Part shown: piece by piece, positions 33,937 through 45,132 of the stretch
Layout of the letters: each line of letters opens with the position of its first letter
How positions within the stretch are numbered: the first letter of the stretch is position 1
Assembly: GCA_003184365.1 (NCBI GenBank)
Contig: NKYR01000033.1
Coordinates: 187,728 to 251,727 of the forward strand
DNA length: 64,000 nt
From: Evernia prunastri
Taxonomy: Eukaryota; Ascomycota; Lecanoromycetes; Lecanorales; Parmeliaceae
Reading direction: 5' to 3'
The notes under the pieces: model-generated
What the model was told of the DNA's origin: nothing
Databases searched by the model: none
What the model saw: the letters and a program-made list of their open reading frames with translations, nothing else
Made by a program: the position numbers and the translations under genes

Positions 33937-36819
33937 ATGGCTACGAACAACATTCAGGCATCAGCCGTTGCAGCTCCGCATCAGCAGATGCCTTCTACAT
34001 CGCAGAACGCTGCATCTCCGCCCTCAAAGCGCGATCTCGCATCATGGTGGAAAAATTTCAAGAAGAACGCGAGGAGAGAAGAGGAGAAAGGTGAGCTTAT
34101 CTTACTGTTTTCCTACGTTGATGGCCTGTGCTTGTCTTGTCCCGAAGCACCAAGCCGCAGGAGGGCGTCGGAGGGCTACCCGATTTGTCAACAGGGAATC
34201 ATTTGATTCAGCACTCAAGCATAAATTTACTCTACGAAGCACTTTGTTCGAGCTCAGCGCAATGTCCAACATCTCGTGCGACGCTCTTCCAGCCCACGAT
34301 GACATTATCGTAGCTTGAGTCCTTGCATATACCGTTGCCTCTCTTATCTTTTTACTGGCTCAGGTGCTTGATTCATATAGGCTAACGTTTCTTATCAACG
34401 CAGTACAAGCTCCCGTCGGTATATTCGGCGTTCCGTTGGAAGTCAGCATAAAATATGCAAATGTCGCCATCTCTCTCACAAATGAACAAGGAGAAAGCTA
34501 CGTATACGGATATGTTCCGATAGTCGTTGCGAAATGTGGGGTCTTTCTCAAAGAGAAAGGTAAGACCGTGTATACCCGATTTGTGGTCCATTTTCTTACA
34601 AATTGCCTTCAGCTACCGATGTCGAGGGCATTTTTCGATTAAGCGGTTCCGCAAAACGTATCAAGGAGCTACAAGTGCTGTTTGATTCTCCTGATCGCTA
34701 CGGTAAAGGACTTGATTGGACAGGGTACACTGTCCATGATGCAGCCAATATCTTGCGACGGTATCTGAATCAGCTGCCCCAGCCTATCGTCCCCCTCACC
34801 TTCTATGAACGCTGCCGAGATCCTCTCCGAAGTCATCAAGCTCAAGCGGTTGGCGATATGGAAGCCCAAGCTCAAGATGTCGGCGATTTCAATCATGAGG
34901 CAGCCATAACTACCTACCAGCGATTAATCACAGAACTACCGCCATTAAATCGGCAGCTACTTCTGTATATCTTGGATCTCCTTGCTGTGTTTGCTTCAAA
35001 GTCCGAACTCAATCGAATGACGTCTGCCAATCTAGCCGCAATATTTCAGCCAGGAATGTTGTCACATCCAAGCCATGACATGGAGCCTCCTGAATACCGG
35101 CTCAGTCAAGATGTTATAATTTTTCTCATTGAAAACCAGGACAACTTCTTGGTTGGTATGAGTGGAACTGCGGCGGACGATAAGACTGTCAAAGAAGTAC
35201 AAAGCGGTGTCCAACGTCAACCAAACACGCCGACCAGGCTTTCTCAAGCTGGCCTGGGTCGGTCAGCTTCCAATGCAAGCGCAGGTGCAGATAGCCTTAG
35301 AAAACAGGGAGGCGTCCGAAGGAATGTTTCTGTCTCCTCGAAGAATTCCCGGTCCTCAAGCAATGTTCCAAGCCCTGGCTCTCCAGCTCCTGGAAGTCCC
35401 CTGGCAGCTACTGCTTCGGGAGGAGGCGTTCATAGGAGTAACACCGTTCCGTCGAAAAAGTCGCCGGCCATCCCTTCAGCTCGGTTCAGAAACGCTGAGG
35501 CATCGACACCTACATCTACCAAGCTCTCGGCGGGAGCTTATGGCTCGGCTTCGCCTCGAACATTATCCCCAGGATCTAAACTTGCCCCCGCGACTCCAGA
35601 GACGCGCTCTCCTTCAACTCCGACCCAAATAGCTCCCAATCCTCAACTTCCTTCGAGCCTAAAATCTGTTCCAGAAGCAAAGGAATCGAATGCCGCAAAA
35701 GGTAGCAGAGATAAACCACCATCGACCGAGAAGCTTTCACTACGAACTGCAGAGCATGGTGGAGTCACCACCACAATCACTTCCGGTACACCCAACCGCG
35801 AACGCAAGAATATTTTCTCAAAGTCCCCATCGAGTGACAACGATCGCAAGGATGTGCGCCAACCCAACAAGCTGAGGAAAAAGCGAGCTCCAGAGCTCTC
35901 ACCTAATGAGAGTGCACATAGCTCGACCCACTCATTGGTACATGGCGCGCCGGAGTCGCCGTCCAATCAAGGGTTTTTCGCGCCTATGCCCACACCAGGC
36001 TCTAGCGCTCAAGTGGCCAGCGATCCATTGTCTTCAGCCCCTCCTGTATTCGCCAACACAGACGCAACACCTTCTTCTGAAGTACCGCCTCGGATAGGTG
36101 AGCTGGATAGACTTAGCGCGTTCCATGTATCACAACCGAGCAGTAGCCGAGATGTCAGTCCCGCCCTAAAGCCTTCAAAGTCCCCAGCCCCTTCGATACG
36201 TTCAAGGACTTCTGTTACCGAAGATTCAGAGGTAGAGCACACTGACGGTGGGGCGGCTGATGAAACGAAGAAAAAACGTCGGTGGAGGTTGTCATCCACT
36301 GCTAAATCTAGCAACAGTAAAGCCCCGGCGGTTTCAGGAACCTCACGACTAGGCTCAAGTGCCGTGGCGGAAAAAAGCACGAGCTCAATCGTGAGCGAAG
36401 GCCGGCCACGAAAGTCCATGACAGCTGATTCACACCAAACACAGCAGATTAATGACCCTGATGCAGCGCAGTCATTCGGTGTTCAGCACTCTAGCAACGA
36501 GTCTACGCCAACCAAAGATAGAGAAGCTACCAAGGAGAAAGAAAGTGTTGATGAAAAGGAGAAAAAAGGACCGTTTGGCTGGATCAAAGCCAAGGTAGCC
36601 CACGCCAAGGAAGAGAGAAAGGAACGTGAAGCCGAGAAGGAAAGGGCGAAAAGCCCAACCCGTGCTGGTAGCGAGCATGCTGCGAGCAAACAGAGCCTTG
36701 GCAGTCTCGGCGCCATGGCGCAAGAGGGTCTGCCAGTTCGGGGACGGTCAACTGAGCCTATAGCGGAGGGTACGCAGGAGAAAGAGAGCGAGGAAATCGT
36801 CGTCGCCCAAGCACGATGA
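33937..36819 (+). CDS. Rho GTPase-activating protein, Sac7/Bag7 type
   Basis: Three exons: 33937-34090, 34404-34559 and 34613-36819; 838 residues. The RhoGAP domain occupies about residues 54-250: FGVPLEVSIKYANVAIS, YVPIVVAKCGVFLKEK, then ATDVEGIFRLSGSAKRIKEL with the arginine finger near R112. It continues with TVHDAANILRRYLNQLPQP, LLLYILDLLAVFA and MTSANLAAIFQPGML. This matches fungal Sac7/Bag7-type GAPs that turn off Rho1 in cell-wall integrity and actin signalling. The remaining 580 residues are low-complexity, Ser/Pro-rich, probably disordered and phospho-regulated, with a charged Lys/Glu-rich segment near residues 720-790 (AKEERKEREAEKERAK). Exon 1 (SWWKNFKKNARREEEK) is basic. No membrane segment was seen. 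Confidence 0.93.
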
Positions 36820-37673
36820 AAAGAGGGGGACGTAATGACCTCGAGATTTTCCTTTTTGTAGTCCCATGTGCCAAAAATTGTTAGAGAAAAATATGAGAGA
36901 AAAAGGGAGACGATATGGGTTGGCTTGGCATGAAAGGATACCCCCTTGTTTCGGTGGATTGGAGAGACTGTTTTGCCCTATAGGATTCTTCGCGGATGGG
37001 GTTGGCAGCGGGGAATTCTCCTTGCGTGTCTAGATAGTCACGCCCTTACACGAATGGACTTCGAACCAAGTATGCGTTTCTCCTTTCCTGCTTCGTGAGG
37101 ATGGGTTCTATGCTTCATTGCCAACGGCGCTGGCAAAACCTTCGTTCTCCACCGCCATGCATAACCGTACTCTACAGAGACGGGTCGCGCAACCGAGATT
37201 GTACTCTCCGCAGAGAAAGCGGGCAAGATGTCAGTCGGCTAAAGGTTGGATTCTGCCGCGCTGCCTTCTTTTTTTCAAACCCTACTATACTAAAACACCT
37301 GATGGCTATCGGGTCTAGTTGTGTCCGTCCCGCGATCTATGGGTACCTAATCAATACTAAATCCAATTGAACGGGTACTTTAAGGAGAGCAAGAACCTGT
37401 CCTTTGTGCATCATAATGTCAGAATCCACAGGACTTCTTTCTGCCTTTGCGATTTCTACTTTTGGACGCTTCCTGCTACCACTGTTTCCTGCTGGCAATT
37501 TGCCTGACTTGCGAACAGGGATTGAGATTATTGATGTTAATTTCCCTTTGGTTACTATCGTAGATCGGAATGCAATTCTTAGGGACTCGCTTTCATCGTC
37601 TCAAATACTTTCTGAACGGTCATAGTCTCGTGACAACAAGTTTTCCAATTTCCAGCAAGCACATCTCCGTCGC
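36820..37673. other. Convergent 3' intergenic region
   Basis: Between the RhoGAP and NIS1-like 3' ends. Only short frames without domains are present. Confidence 0.5.
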
Positions 37674-38195
37674 CTATGCCTGCGTGCTGCCCACGAGATC
37701 ACTGCTCGTGAAGTTCCCCACCGTCACATCCACGGAAAATCTCTCCAGATTAGGCTCATATTCGGCTCCGAACAACGAGAAGAGCGCCGATGTGAACACA
37801 ACAGGGCCTTCCGCCGTACCGTCTGGAATCTGAACGAAGTGCGTAATGTTCGTCACGATGTTGGAATCATCTACCGAACGCATCAACGCTGGTTTACAGA
37901 AGCTGGCAGCGATACCCGCCGTCGCGGGGAGAGCTGGAGGGGAAAGCTTACCGGGCCCGAGATACTTGGAGCTCAGAAGCGTACCGAGGGATGAGTTGGC
38001 GATTGCAGCGTTCGGGGCTAAGCCGAATGAAATAGCCACGTCCTGGACCGATTGGATGAAATCCTCTGTGATGATGGTGACGCGGAAGCTGGACCCGGAC
38101 GCGATTGTGCTGGGGACGGCGATGCCGCTGATGCTGGCAGAGGTGAGGGCGGTGAACAAGGGGAGGGGGCCGGCGAGGAAGTTTTGGGGACGCAT
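37674..38195 (-). CDS. NIS1-like secreted effector family protein
   Basis: Two exons, 37952-38195 and 37674-37870; 146 residues. A signal peptide is likely (residues 1-22: MRPQNFLAGPLPLFTALTSA, hydrophobic core with small residues at the end). The mature part starts with ISGIAVPSTIASGSSFRVTI and continues TEDFIQSVQDVAISFGLAP, SLGTLLSSKYLGP and NITHFVQIPDGTAEGPVVF, then SLFGAEYEPNLERFSVDVTV. This order matches the NIS1 family, known in plant-associated ascomycetes as a conserved effector that interferes with the plant kinases BAK1/BIK1. Homologs also occur in non-pathogens, so pathogenicity cannot be concluded. The intron (37871-37951) removes an internal stretch unlike the family. An in-frame upstream ATG would place 22 or more residues before the signal peptide and is rejected. 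Confidence 0.85.
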   Translation of the reverse strand: MRPQNFLAGPLPLFTALTSASISGIAVPSTIASGSSFRVTIITEDFIQSVQDVAISFGLAPNAAIANSSLGTLLSSKYLGPGKLSPPALPATAGIAASFCKPALMRSVDDSNIVTNITHFVQIPDGTAEGPVVFTSALFSLFGAEYEPNLERFSVDVTVGNFTSSDLVGSTQA

Positions 38196-39600
38196 GGTGG
38201 ATGGAGTAGAAAGAATGCTCGAAGACTGATAAGGATATACGAGGTTCAGAAGGGAGTTCAAGAAAGATCAGGAGAAGGAGTCAGTTGGATGTTTGCTGTT
38301 TGACTTCGGGAGAAGTCCGAGATTTTCATGTTCAAGGCGGAGGCTTTATAATGATCGTTACGGACACAATGACGAATTGCCTCCGTCGTATAAGATTCGT
38401 CTTGTGACCCTCGGGGTGCGCCGAACGATTGCAGTTCGTTTAGGCTATGTGTAAGCGGAACGGACTGCACTTCAGACAAGTGGCAACATTCTTCTAGACT
38501 TGTAGAAAACACTATCAAAGCATAGGCAGGTAGTCGAAAAAGGAGCGAGGCATAACAAGGCATATTTCTTCATCACCTTTGTCGACACATGCAATGAACG
38601 ACCTTGAGCCGACAGGGGAATCGAATGAAATGAAAAGGGAGTTGAGAGTCGAGCAGGGTAGTAAGCTTTATCCGTCAAGCGGATTAGACGATAATACTAA
38701 TTAATATTCCTACTCGTATTCCTGCAATTGCGTGTATCCCAGGAGCTGGCGTCACTGATTGGGAATGACGATTGATGGTAGAACTTTGTATGAATATCAA
38801 ACTTTGTAGTCCGTACTCCGTACATACTCTCCGTGGCTTTGTATGCCTTCATTCCCGCTTCCGAAAGGGACGTGGGGGCAACAACACGCCAAAGCAACTA
38901 CTCTACATATATAGTCTCTTCAACACCGGGACAATGTAGAAAAGAGACTTGAATCCAAGCACATATTGCTTGATGGGATGGATAGATTGTCGAGGTAGTA
39001 ACTTGTCAGCTTGTGAGTAAAGAGGTTGATTACTCTATTGGAAAACATTTCGTCACTGGGCAGGGATGTTTATATACCGATCCGAAAATAGACATACTCT
39101 ACGCTATTCCCAATTCCTCACCCTCCTCACATCCACTCTCCTCTTTTCTTCAGGGCGCTTCTTTTCCACGGCGGGAATCTGTCGTTCGTATTTCTTCAAC
39201 TTTTCCCATTGTCCCTCACATATTCATTATCCATCAATCTGTTTCGAAGATTTACTCTTCAATCCAATCACGCTCGCTTGTTCCATCTTAACGTTGAGAC
39301 TGACACGTCCGTGCCTTTCACCATCCATCGTCAAGCACTCTTCCTCTTGTCCCCTACAGTAAAGAGGCCCCGGTCTCAGTCACTCGCTCGTCGCCTCAGT
39401 ATCATCTAGAGGTTCGTCGTACCTATTTCCTGTCTCCAAGCCTTCGCGGTAGGAGCCCTACTCTATTGACGGCGGCAAAGCTGGGAAGCTTATCCCTGTT
39501 TCACCATCATACTGACCTGCAGCGCAACCAGATTTGGGCCCGCATTTACCCTCCTACCATTCCATCTCATTGATTGAGTGGAAACCGGCATCCTCTCATC
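38196..39600. other. Divergent intergenic region (NIS1-like / GPI-anchored protein)
   Basis: 1.4 kb with no recognised gene. The 500 bp before the plus-strand ATG is pyrimidine-rich (for example 39110-39160 and 39330-39360), consistent with a long 5' UTR or promoter of the wall protein gene. Confidence 0.5.
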
Positions 39601-40626
39601 ATGCATTCTCTACGCAACATCCTATCCATATCCCTACTCCTCGGCCTTCTCTCCTCCTTCGTGCACGCACATGCACTACACCAAGAGCCACAAGATCAAG
39701 AGGAGTCGGGCTTTGCGGTACTCCAAAAGCTACTGGATCAGGTTGATGCGCCATCCCTGCATGCCGCACTGCACGATCTCTCGCCGAAGAAGTTTAAGCA
39801 TGGCATGTTCCAGGACGACCGCACCGCAGTGAAAGCCATACACAAAGATGAGCCATCCCTAGCCACCAGCGTGGTGAACGTTGCCAAGCGCAACGTGATG
39901 GACGACATCAACAAGGATTTGGTCAAGCGTGCCCAAGAAATAAGCAACGGGACAACAACGACCGCAGCGCCTGCCGCCAGTGTTCCTGGGGTATCCACAA
40001 CGGGCGTAGTCACACCCGTGCCTCAAGGTGGAGAGACCCCGAGCCCAACGTCAAGTCCAAGCACTGATACAACGACAACACCTGCAGGTGCAGGCGCAGC
40101 CTCCAGCGCGTCTTCGACCACAACGTCGACCAGCACTTCATCCAACGGAGCAATTGCTGCTGGCTCGGCCTCAAGCTCAACCACATCAACATCGACTCCT
40201 GCCGGCGGATCACCTTCCACTACCGCCAGCTCTTCAAGCTCTCTCACCCGTGGCGAAGTCATCACGAGTACCAACAGCGTCGGCCTTACCATCGTCTCCA
40301 CTGTCGGTGGCGGAGTACACACCATCACACCCTCATCCGGAGGCTCAACCACATCGGGCAGCAAGACACAATCTTCCACGACCAGCACCATCGTGCACAC
40401 GAGCACCCTTCCCAACGGCAGCCAATCCGTCGTCACAGCAGTTACTGTTGTCGGTGCAGGCGGGGTCGCGGCAGATACACCCACAGGGACGGCCGGTGTC
40501 GCGGCTACGGGATCGTCTTCTGGCAGCCCTCACCTGCAGACCGGAGAGGCGCCTATGACGAGAGGGTGGGGCAAAGAGATGGTGCTCGTGGTCGGAGGAG
40601 CGGTGGGATTTGCAATGATGATGTGA
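39601..40626 (+). CDS. Ser/Thr-rich GPI-anchored cell-wall protein
   Basis: Single exon, 341 residues from the ATG at 39601. A signal peptide is clear (MHSLRNILSISLLLGLLSSF, cleavage near VHAHA). A 75-residue charged region follows, then about 200 residues dominated by Ser, Thr, Ala and Gly (runs such as TTTTAAPAAS and SSASSTTTSTSTSS), typical of heavily O-mannosylated wall proteins. The C-terminus has small residues (ATGSSSGS) as a possible omega region and ends in a hydrophobic tail (EMVLVVGGAVGFAMMM), as expected for GPI attachment. Residues about 230-275 (TRGEVITSTNSVGLTIVSTV and HTSTLPNGSQSVVTAVTVVG) look like two imperfect beta-rich units. No enzymatic domain is visible. GPI11 in this window acts in the same anchor pathway. 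Confidence 0.85.
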   Translation: MHSLRNILSISLLLGLLSSFVHAHALHQEPQDQEESGFAVLQKLLDQVDAPSLHAALHDLSPKKFKHGMFQDDRTAVKAIHKDEPSLATSVVNVAKRNVMDDINKDLVKRAQEISNGTTTTAAPAASVPGVSTTGVVTPVPQGGETPSPTSSPSTDTTTTPAGAGAASSASSTTTSTSTSSNGAIAAGSASSSTTSTSTPAGGSPSTTASSSSSLTRGEVITSTNSVGLTIVSTVGGGVHTITPSSGGSTTSGSKTQSSTTSTIVHTSTLPNGSQSVVTAVTVVGAGGVAADTPTGTAGVAATGSSSGSPHLQTGEAPMTRGWGKEMVLVVGGAVGFAMMM

Positions 40627-41379
40627 GAGACCGGTTCGAATGGTGCGCGTTATTTTTTGGTTGCAATTCCACTTCGCAGACGTTTCAAACGAGAGACATA
40701 CGTGGTTCAAAAGCAGTGGAGGTCAGGATTCCCAGCCGTTCGTCAAAAAAAAGGGGGAGGGGGGAGGGGTACGGCATCTGCCAGAAAGGTTTCATGCTTG
40801 GAGAAGTTTGATGGCCGTTTAGATGCCGGAAGAGGGCACCGTGTAATTGCTGAGTTAGCTACTTTGAACATAAGGAGAAATGCAACATATGCGCAGTACA
40901 CATCTGTTGAGAGATCCCCTTTATCCAATTTCCTGCTTCTTTGGCCGCGTTCTCACTCTTGGTTTCACGTCGTGTTGTGGACCGTCACGATAGTCATGTT
41001 TACATACGCACGATATCAAGCAATAAAATATATCATCCGAACGAGCGAGAGGTAACCCAACCACTCTTCTTCGCTCAAAACAATTGAATCACAAAGGAAT
41101 CAACTCCATGCCGGGTTCTTCCTCACTCGGCGCCGTTGCATTGTCACTGACTCCCTCCCACTCCAGCCAACGAGAGCGATGCCTCCGCAAAGAGAGAGTG
41201 TGTGTGCGCGTGTATCTTCTACAGAAAATCCCCATCGTCGCAGTAAGTTTTGTCCGTCCCATCGACTCCCTACAAAGGCTAGGCGCCGAGACGGCACGTG
41301 CCACGCGTTGACACGATACGATACCGTAGTCTGTAGAGTAGGTGAGTGGGCAATACACGCCGACGGATCGAACTGCGTT

Positions 41380-41407
41380 GGTTGGTTGGTTGGTTGGTTG
41401 GTTGGTT
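41380..41407. repeat. (TTGG)n tetranucleotide repeat
   Basis: About seven TTGG units in a row. A second short array of GGATT units lies at 41480-41500. Confidence 0.9.
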
Positions 41408-41500
41408 GTGGGACCGGGATTGATGGGTTGCAATGCGAGGGTTTTCATCTTTTACGAACGTTACTTTTTTTTTCTTGGGGTTGGATTGGATTGGATTGGA

Positions 41501-41555
41501 TGTAGATGTGGATGTGGATGTGGATGTGGATGTGGATGTGGATGTGGATGTGGAC
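41501..41555. repeat. (GATGTG)n hexanucleotide repeat
   Basis: About nine near-perfect GATGTG units (the first reads TAGATGTG). The length is divisible by three, but the tract is not in any recognised gene. Confidence 0.9.
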
Positions 41556-41886
41556 GGTAACAGAGAATTTTTTTCATTTGTTTCGGACAGAATATAGATT
41601 CGCGTCAAAGAGTTCTGCTCTACGCTAGAGCTTTTGCGTTGGGGGTATCTCGTATAGGATAAATGATGGATCGCTTCGCAAGCAGGAGCGAGCAAGGTAC
41701 AAAAGAAGAGGGAAGGATAGGGAAGGAAGGATAGGGAAGGGAAGGAACGATCAGACAGAGGGACAGACAAAGTTCCCTGCCCGGTACCACATCGGAATCT
41801 ACAGCTGACCACTACTCCGCCACAATCCCATCACGGCCACGTCGTATTTTCGTTCGCTTTCGAACGGACTTCTCTGATGGGATGTC

Positions 41887-43454
41887 TCAGACAGTCACTT
41901 TGTACCGTTTGCAAGATACCATCCATAAGGCCATGGCGTGGGGCCATCGCGACGCAGCGGAGACGTAGTCTCGCTCTGCGTCCGTGCCTTCGAAATGCGC
42001 TGCCTCTACCATCGTCTCCGTCACCAAGCGGTTGTGAATACCGACGATCCGCAGGAGGGCCTTCTTCTTGTCCATCCCGTCCCGGATGAGCAGTTGAAGA
42101 GCGGACAGTTGGTTTCCGGAGACATAATCCTTGTCGAATCCCAGGATGTCGTTTTGTAACCCCAGGATCAGCGGTAGGTCCTTCAAGGGGCCGACAATGA
42201 GGCTCCCTGAGGAGGCTGGGAGACCGAACGAGGCTTGGAGGAGCACAAGTAAAGGCCGTGCTGTCGGAGGGTATGTATGTATTAGCTTCAAATGAATGCG
42301 AGGCTGATGTTCCGGGAGGGGGAAAATATAGCAATGAAGCACAGACATTGCGGCGGAAAGAAAATCCAGAGCGGCAAACAAGGACAGCGAAACGGATCAA
42401 AGAGTGGCAGCTTACCAGAGATTGTGATGACACGTAAATCCAGCCACTCCTGCATGGTAAACTCTTGATCCTCCAGATCCTGTTCTGCCAGCAGAGCGCG
42501 AGCGACAGTGGCAACCTCTGACCAAAAGACCTCTTTCCATGGCTCACGGATCAAATCCACTGAATGAGGCGAGTCAAGGTTCTCAATGGTAGCCGTCTGA
42601 ACTGCATGATGAAAAGCCCCCATGAGACTAGAGGCCAAGGGAGACGGAGGTAGGGGATCGTACAGGGATCTCGAGAGGATAGAGATGATGTTCTCTAGCG
42701 CGATTCGGGTGTCTTTGTTCTCAGTCAAGTCTGTCATATCATTAGCCGCGGAGTTGCTAGACACAATATCAAGGTGGGCACGGAGTAGGAGCCAAGCGTC
42801 GGGGACTAGTCGTCTGACAGGTGTCACGATGCGGCTTACCGTCGAGCACGCAAAGCCATGACCAGAAGCAAGCGGCAACATGGCGAGCTCCTCGCGAGGT
42901 TGCCCAGTACGGGAACATCCTCCCTATGAGGTCCTCCGGATTTGTTTTCTTGACAGTAGGTGCAGCAAGACCTGGCAGACCAGCCAGAAACCCAGAAAGG
43001 TCGATACTGGACGCCGCAGGCCCGACATCTCCAGCGAGCGAAACCCTACTTGAAGGAAGCGGCAATTCGAGAGTATACTCGTGGCGGAGTGTCTCACTAC
43101 GAACGGCTTGGACAAGAGACTGGCCACAAGGCGGCGTGACGGGGGCACGAAGACGAGGCGCTAATCTTCGTTGGTAAAGCCATATGAAAGTGGAATTGTA
43201 TGAAGCTTACAATAGATCTCTCGGACCTGTCTCGCCACGTCGTTCTCTGCTTCGATCAAGGGCGCAGCCCGTGACTGTTCCTTCGGAGACGACCTTGACT
43301 CTGCACGAGTGGAGGTTGTGCTCGGAGATTGGAAACGTAAGATTGGCTCCACGTATCGGTGGAAAAAGCTGGCAAGACATGCTCGGAAGCCTGCGCCTGT
43401 GGAGTCAAGCCCACTGCGGCAGGCGGCCTTGGCCTCGGGACAGCCTACACTCAT
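41887..43454 (-). CDS. Class I terpene synthase (terpene cyclase)
   Basis: Four exons: 43211-43454, 42840-43160, 42416-42730 and 41887-42260; 417 residues in frame. The aspartate-rich metal motif is DDLTE (residues 188-192), in CVLDDLTENKD, and is created by splicing across an intron. The NSE/DTE-type motif is N330-D-I-L-G-F-D-K-D338, where the usual Ser is Gly and the final acidic residue is Asp. The RY pair near the C-terminus is in KRYKV. ISARPLLVLL before the NSE helix matches the family (TIGARPLFVLL-like). These enzymes ionise a prenyl diphosphate with three Mg ions; a sesquiterpene product would be usual but cannot be predicted. The N-terminal exon is uncertain: another frame there (from an ATG at about 43382) also reads protein-like but does not splice in phase. 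Confidence 0.82.
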
Positions 43455-45132
43455 TGTGACAGAACAGCGGAGGTGTCAAGAAGGAGGATTTCGGCCGACG
43501 TTTAACGAAAGGATTTCAAATAATCACAACCAAGGTCCTTTTGTAAAGAGCTGGATACTGGTGAACCAAGGTTTCCAGTTTGCTAATATAAAAAGAAACG
43601 ACAGGACTAGATTCCCTTTATGTGAAAAGGATCCGCTCTTGGGGATCTCCGATTTTGCCCTGGAATATTCTCAAGGCAATCTCGTAATAAGAGATAGAGG
43701 TCATAGGGCCAGGCAATTGACTCGCTTGATCAAGAATTTTTCACAGAAGATCGAGACATTGCTGCCCAGGGGAGGGGGAGCAGAGATTTGGTGTTGGACA
43801 TGCAGCCAGGATGCAGGCAAATTACATCACTCTACCCTCTAGGGAAGCATGTGGTTGAAGGTGGTGGATGACCAAAACGGAGTGCGAAGAGACTGCCTAC
43901 CCAATGTCAAGTGGGATGGTACGCATAGCAGCCGTTGCGTCTGCATACAACCCTCTTGAAAAGTTTGACATTTTGGTCAATCAAACACTCTTGCGGAGCT
44001 TTTAGATTGCTAGGCAGGTTGTGAGCCCCAAAAACATGACAGGCCGCGGGAGAGACCCACTGCAGAGTGCCATATACATGACGCTAGTGAAGGTTTGGCA
44101 GCAGCGGCTGATCAGATTTGGATGTTGTAGAAGGGGAAACAAAGGACAAATCAGAGACTTTTACTAGTGACCAAACACCAAATATAGACCAGTGGACCTT
44201 CTCGCAAGTCTAGATAAAATGAGAAGAGCTTGGGGATAAGCGCGATGAAGGAAATGAGCAGCCAATGCCAACACGAAGCAACATACAGTCTACCCACGGT
44301 GCTCATTCTGCCAAGGCAAGCCTTTGAAAGAAGATTTAGCCCGCGGATACCAATGTACCTGCAAGTCATCATGCAGATCATGGTAAGGTAAGCAAGCTCG
44401 AAATGAACGCGCCAAGTCGAGATTTTTCGTAGCATCAAAACATGTAGGAAGGCCTATCAAAGACCAAAGATGGATAGGAAAAGCAGTACACTGGCCCACC
44501 GTAGAGTGTAAGATAGACCACAGATCCCAGCCGACTACAGACCAGAGAGCTTGGTACCGTACTCTATAACATTCGGCCCATTGCCTTTCCCCTGACCTTG
44601 CTCAGCCATTACCCGTCTCCTGCAAGCTAATAGAGAGAAGAGGCCCATGCGGTGGGCCTGTGTGCACTCACATCTTGGGACCCTGCAGATGTTGTACATA
44701 AGTCGAGAAGAAGTAAGGAGGAGTAAAGGGTACGGAGCATATGGTGGTAGGGGCTCTGCAGACTGCAGCAACGAATGCTAAGTAAAGTAGTACCTAGTAG
44801 GTACGAGTACGAAGGAGATGAGAGATGAGAGATGAATAAGATACCGAGGATACCTTGGCTATTGATGAAGAAAGAGTAAGGTACTTCACGGTAGGTAAGG
44901 TCGGTAAGGTACACCTTACTCTAACCGAGGTGGGTATCGGGAGCTAAACCTGATCCGGATTTAAAGACGTCGTCTCCAGTCCAGTATTTGGAATGACCGA
45001 GCACCAGCGAGTTAACTTGAATTCTTCATGAATTCTTTTTTTATTCTTTTTTTTTTTTGATTAAAGACACTACTCCAATAATCTCATACGCTATACTAAT
45101 CTCAATATTCACGTAGCTTCCTTCTCTCTCTC
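43455..45132. other. Divergent intergenic region (terpene synthase / rRNA methyltransferase)
   Basis: 1.7 kb with no recognised gene. There is a poly-T tract at about 45034-45058 and pyrimidine-rich sequence just before the plus-strand ATG. Short frames at 44151-44914 look like chance. Confidence 0.5.

Larger units (their letters stand above)
40627..41886. other. Convergent 3' region with tandem repeats
   Basis: Between the wall protein and terpene synthase 3' ends. It includes (GGTT)n, GGATT and GATGTG repeat tracts described separately, and AGGGAAGG-type purine repeats at about 41705-41750. No gene was recognised. Confidence 0.5.

Noticed and set aside
41279..41812. 177-codon minus-strand frame across tandem repeats
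   Set aside because: Dominated by repeat-encoded Ser-Thr and Asn-Gln-Pro-Thr units; starts without support and lies in a convergent 3' region.
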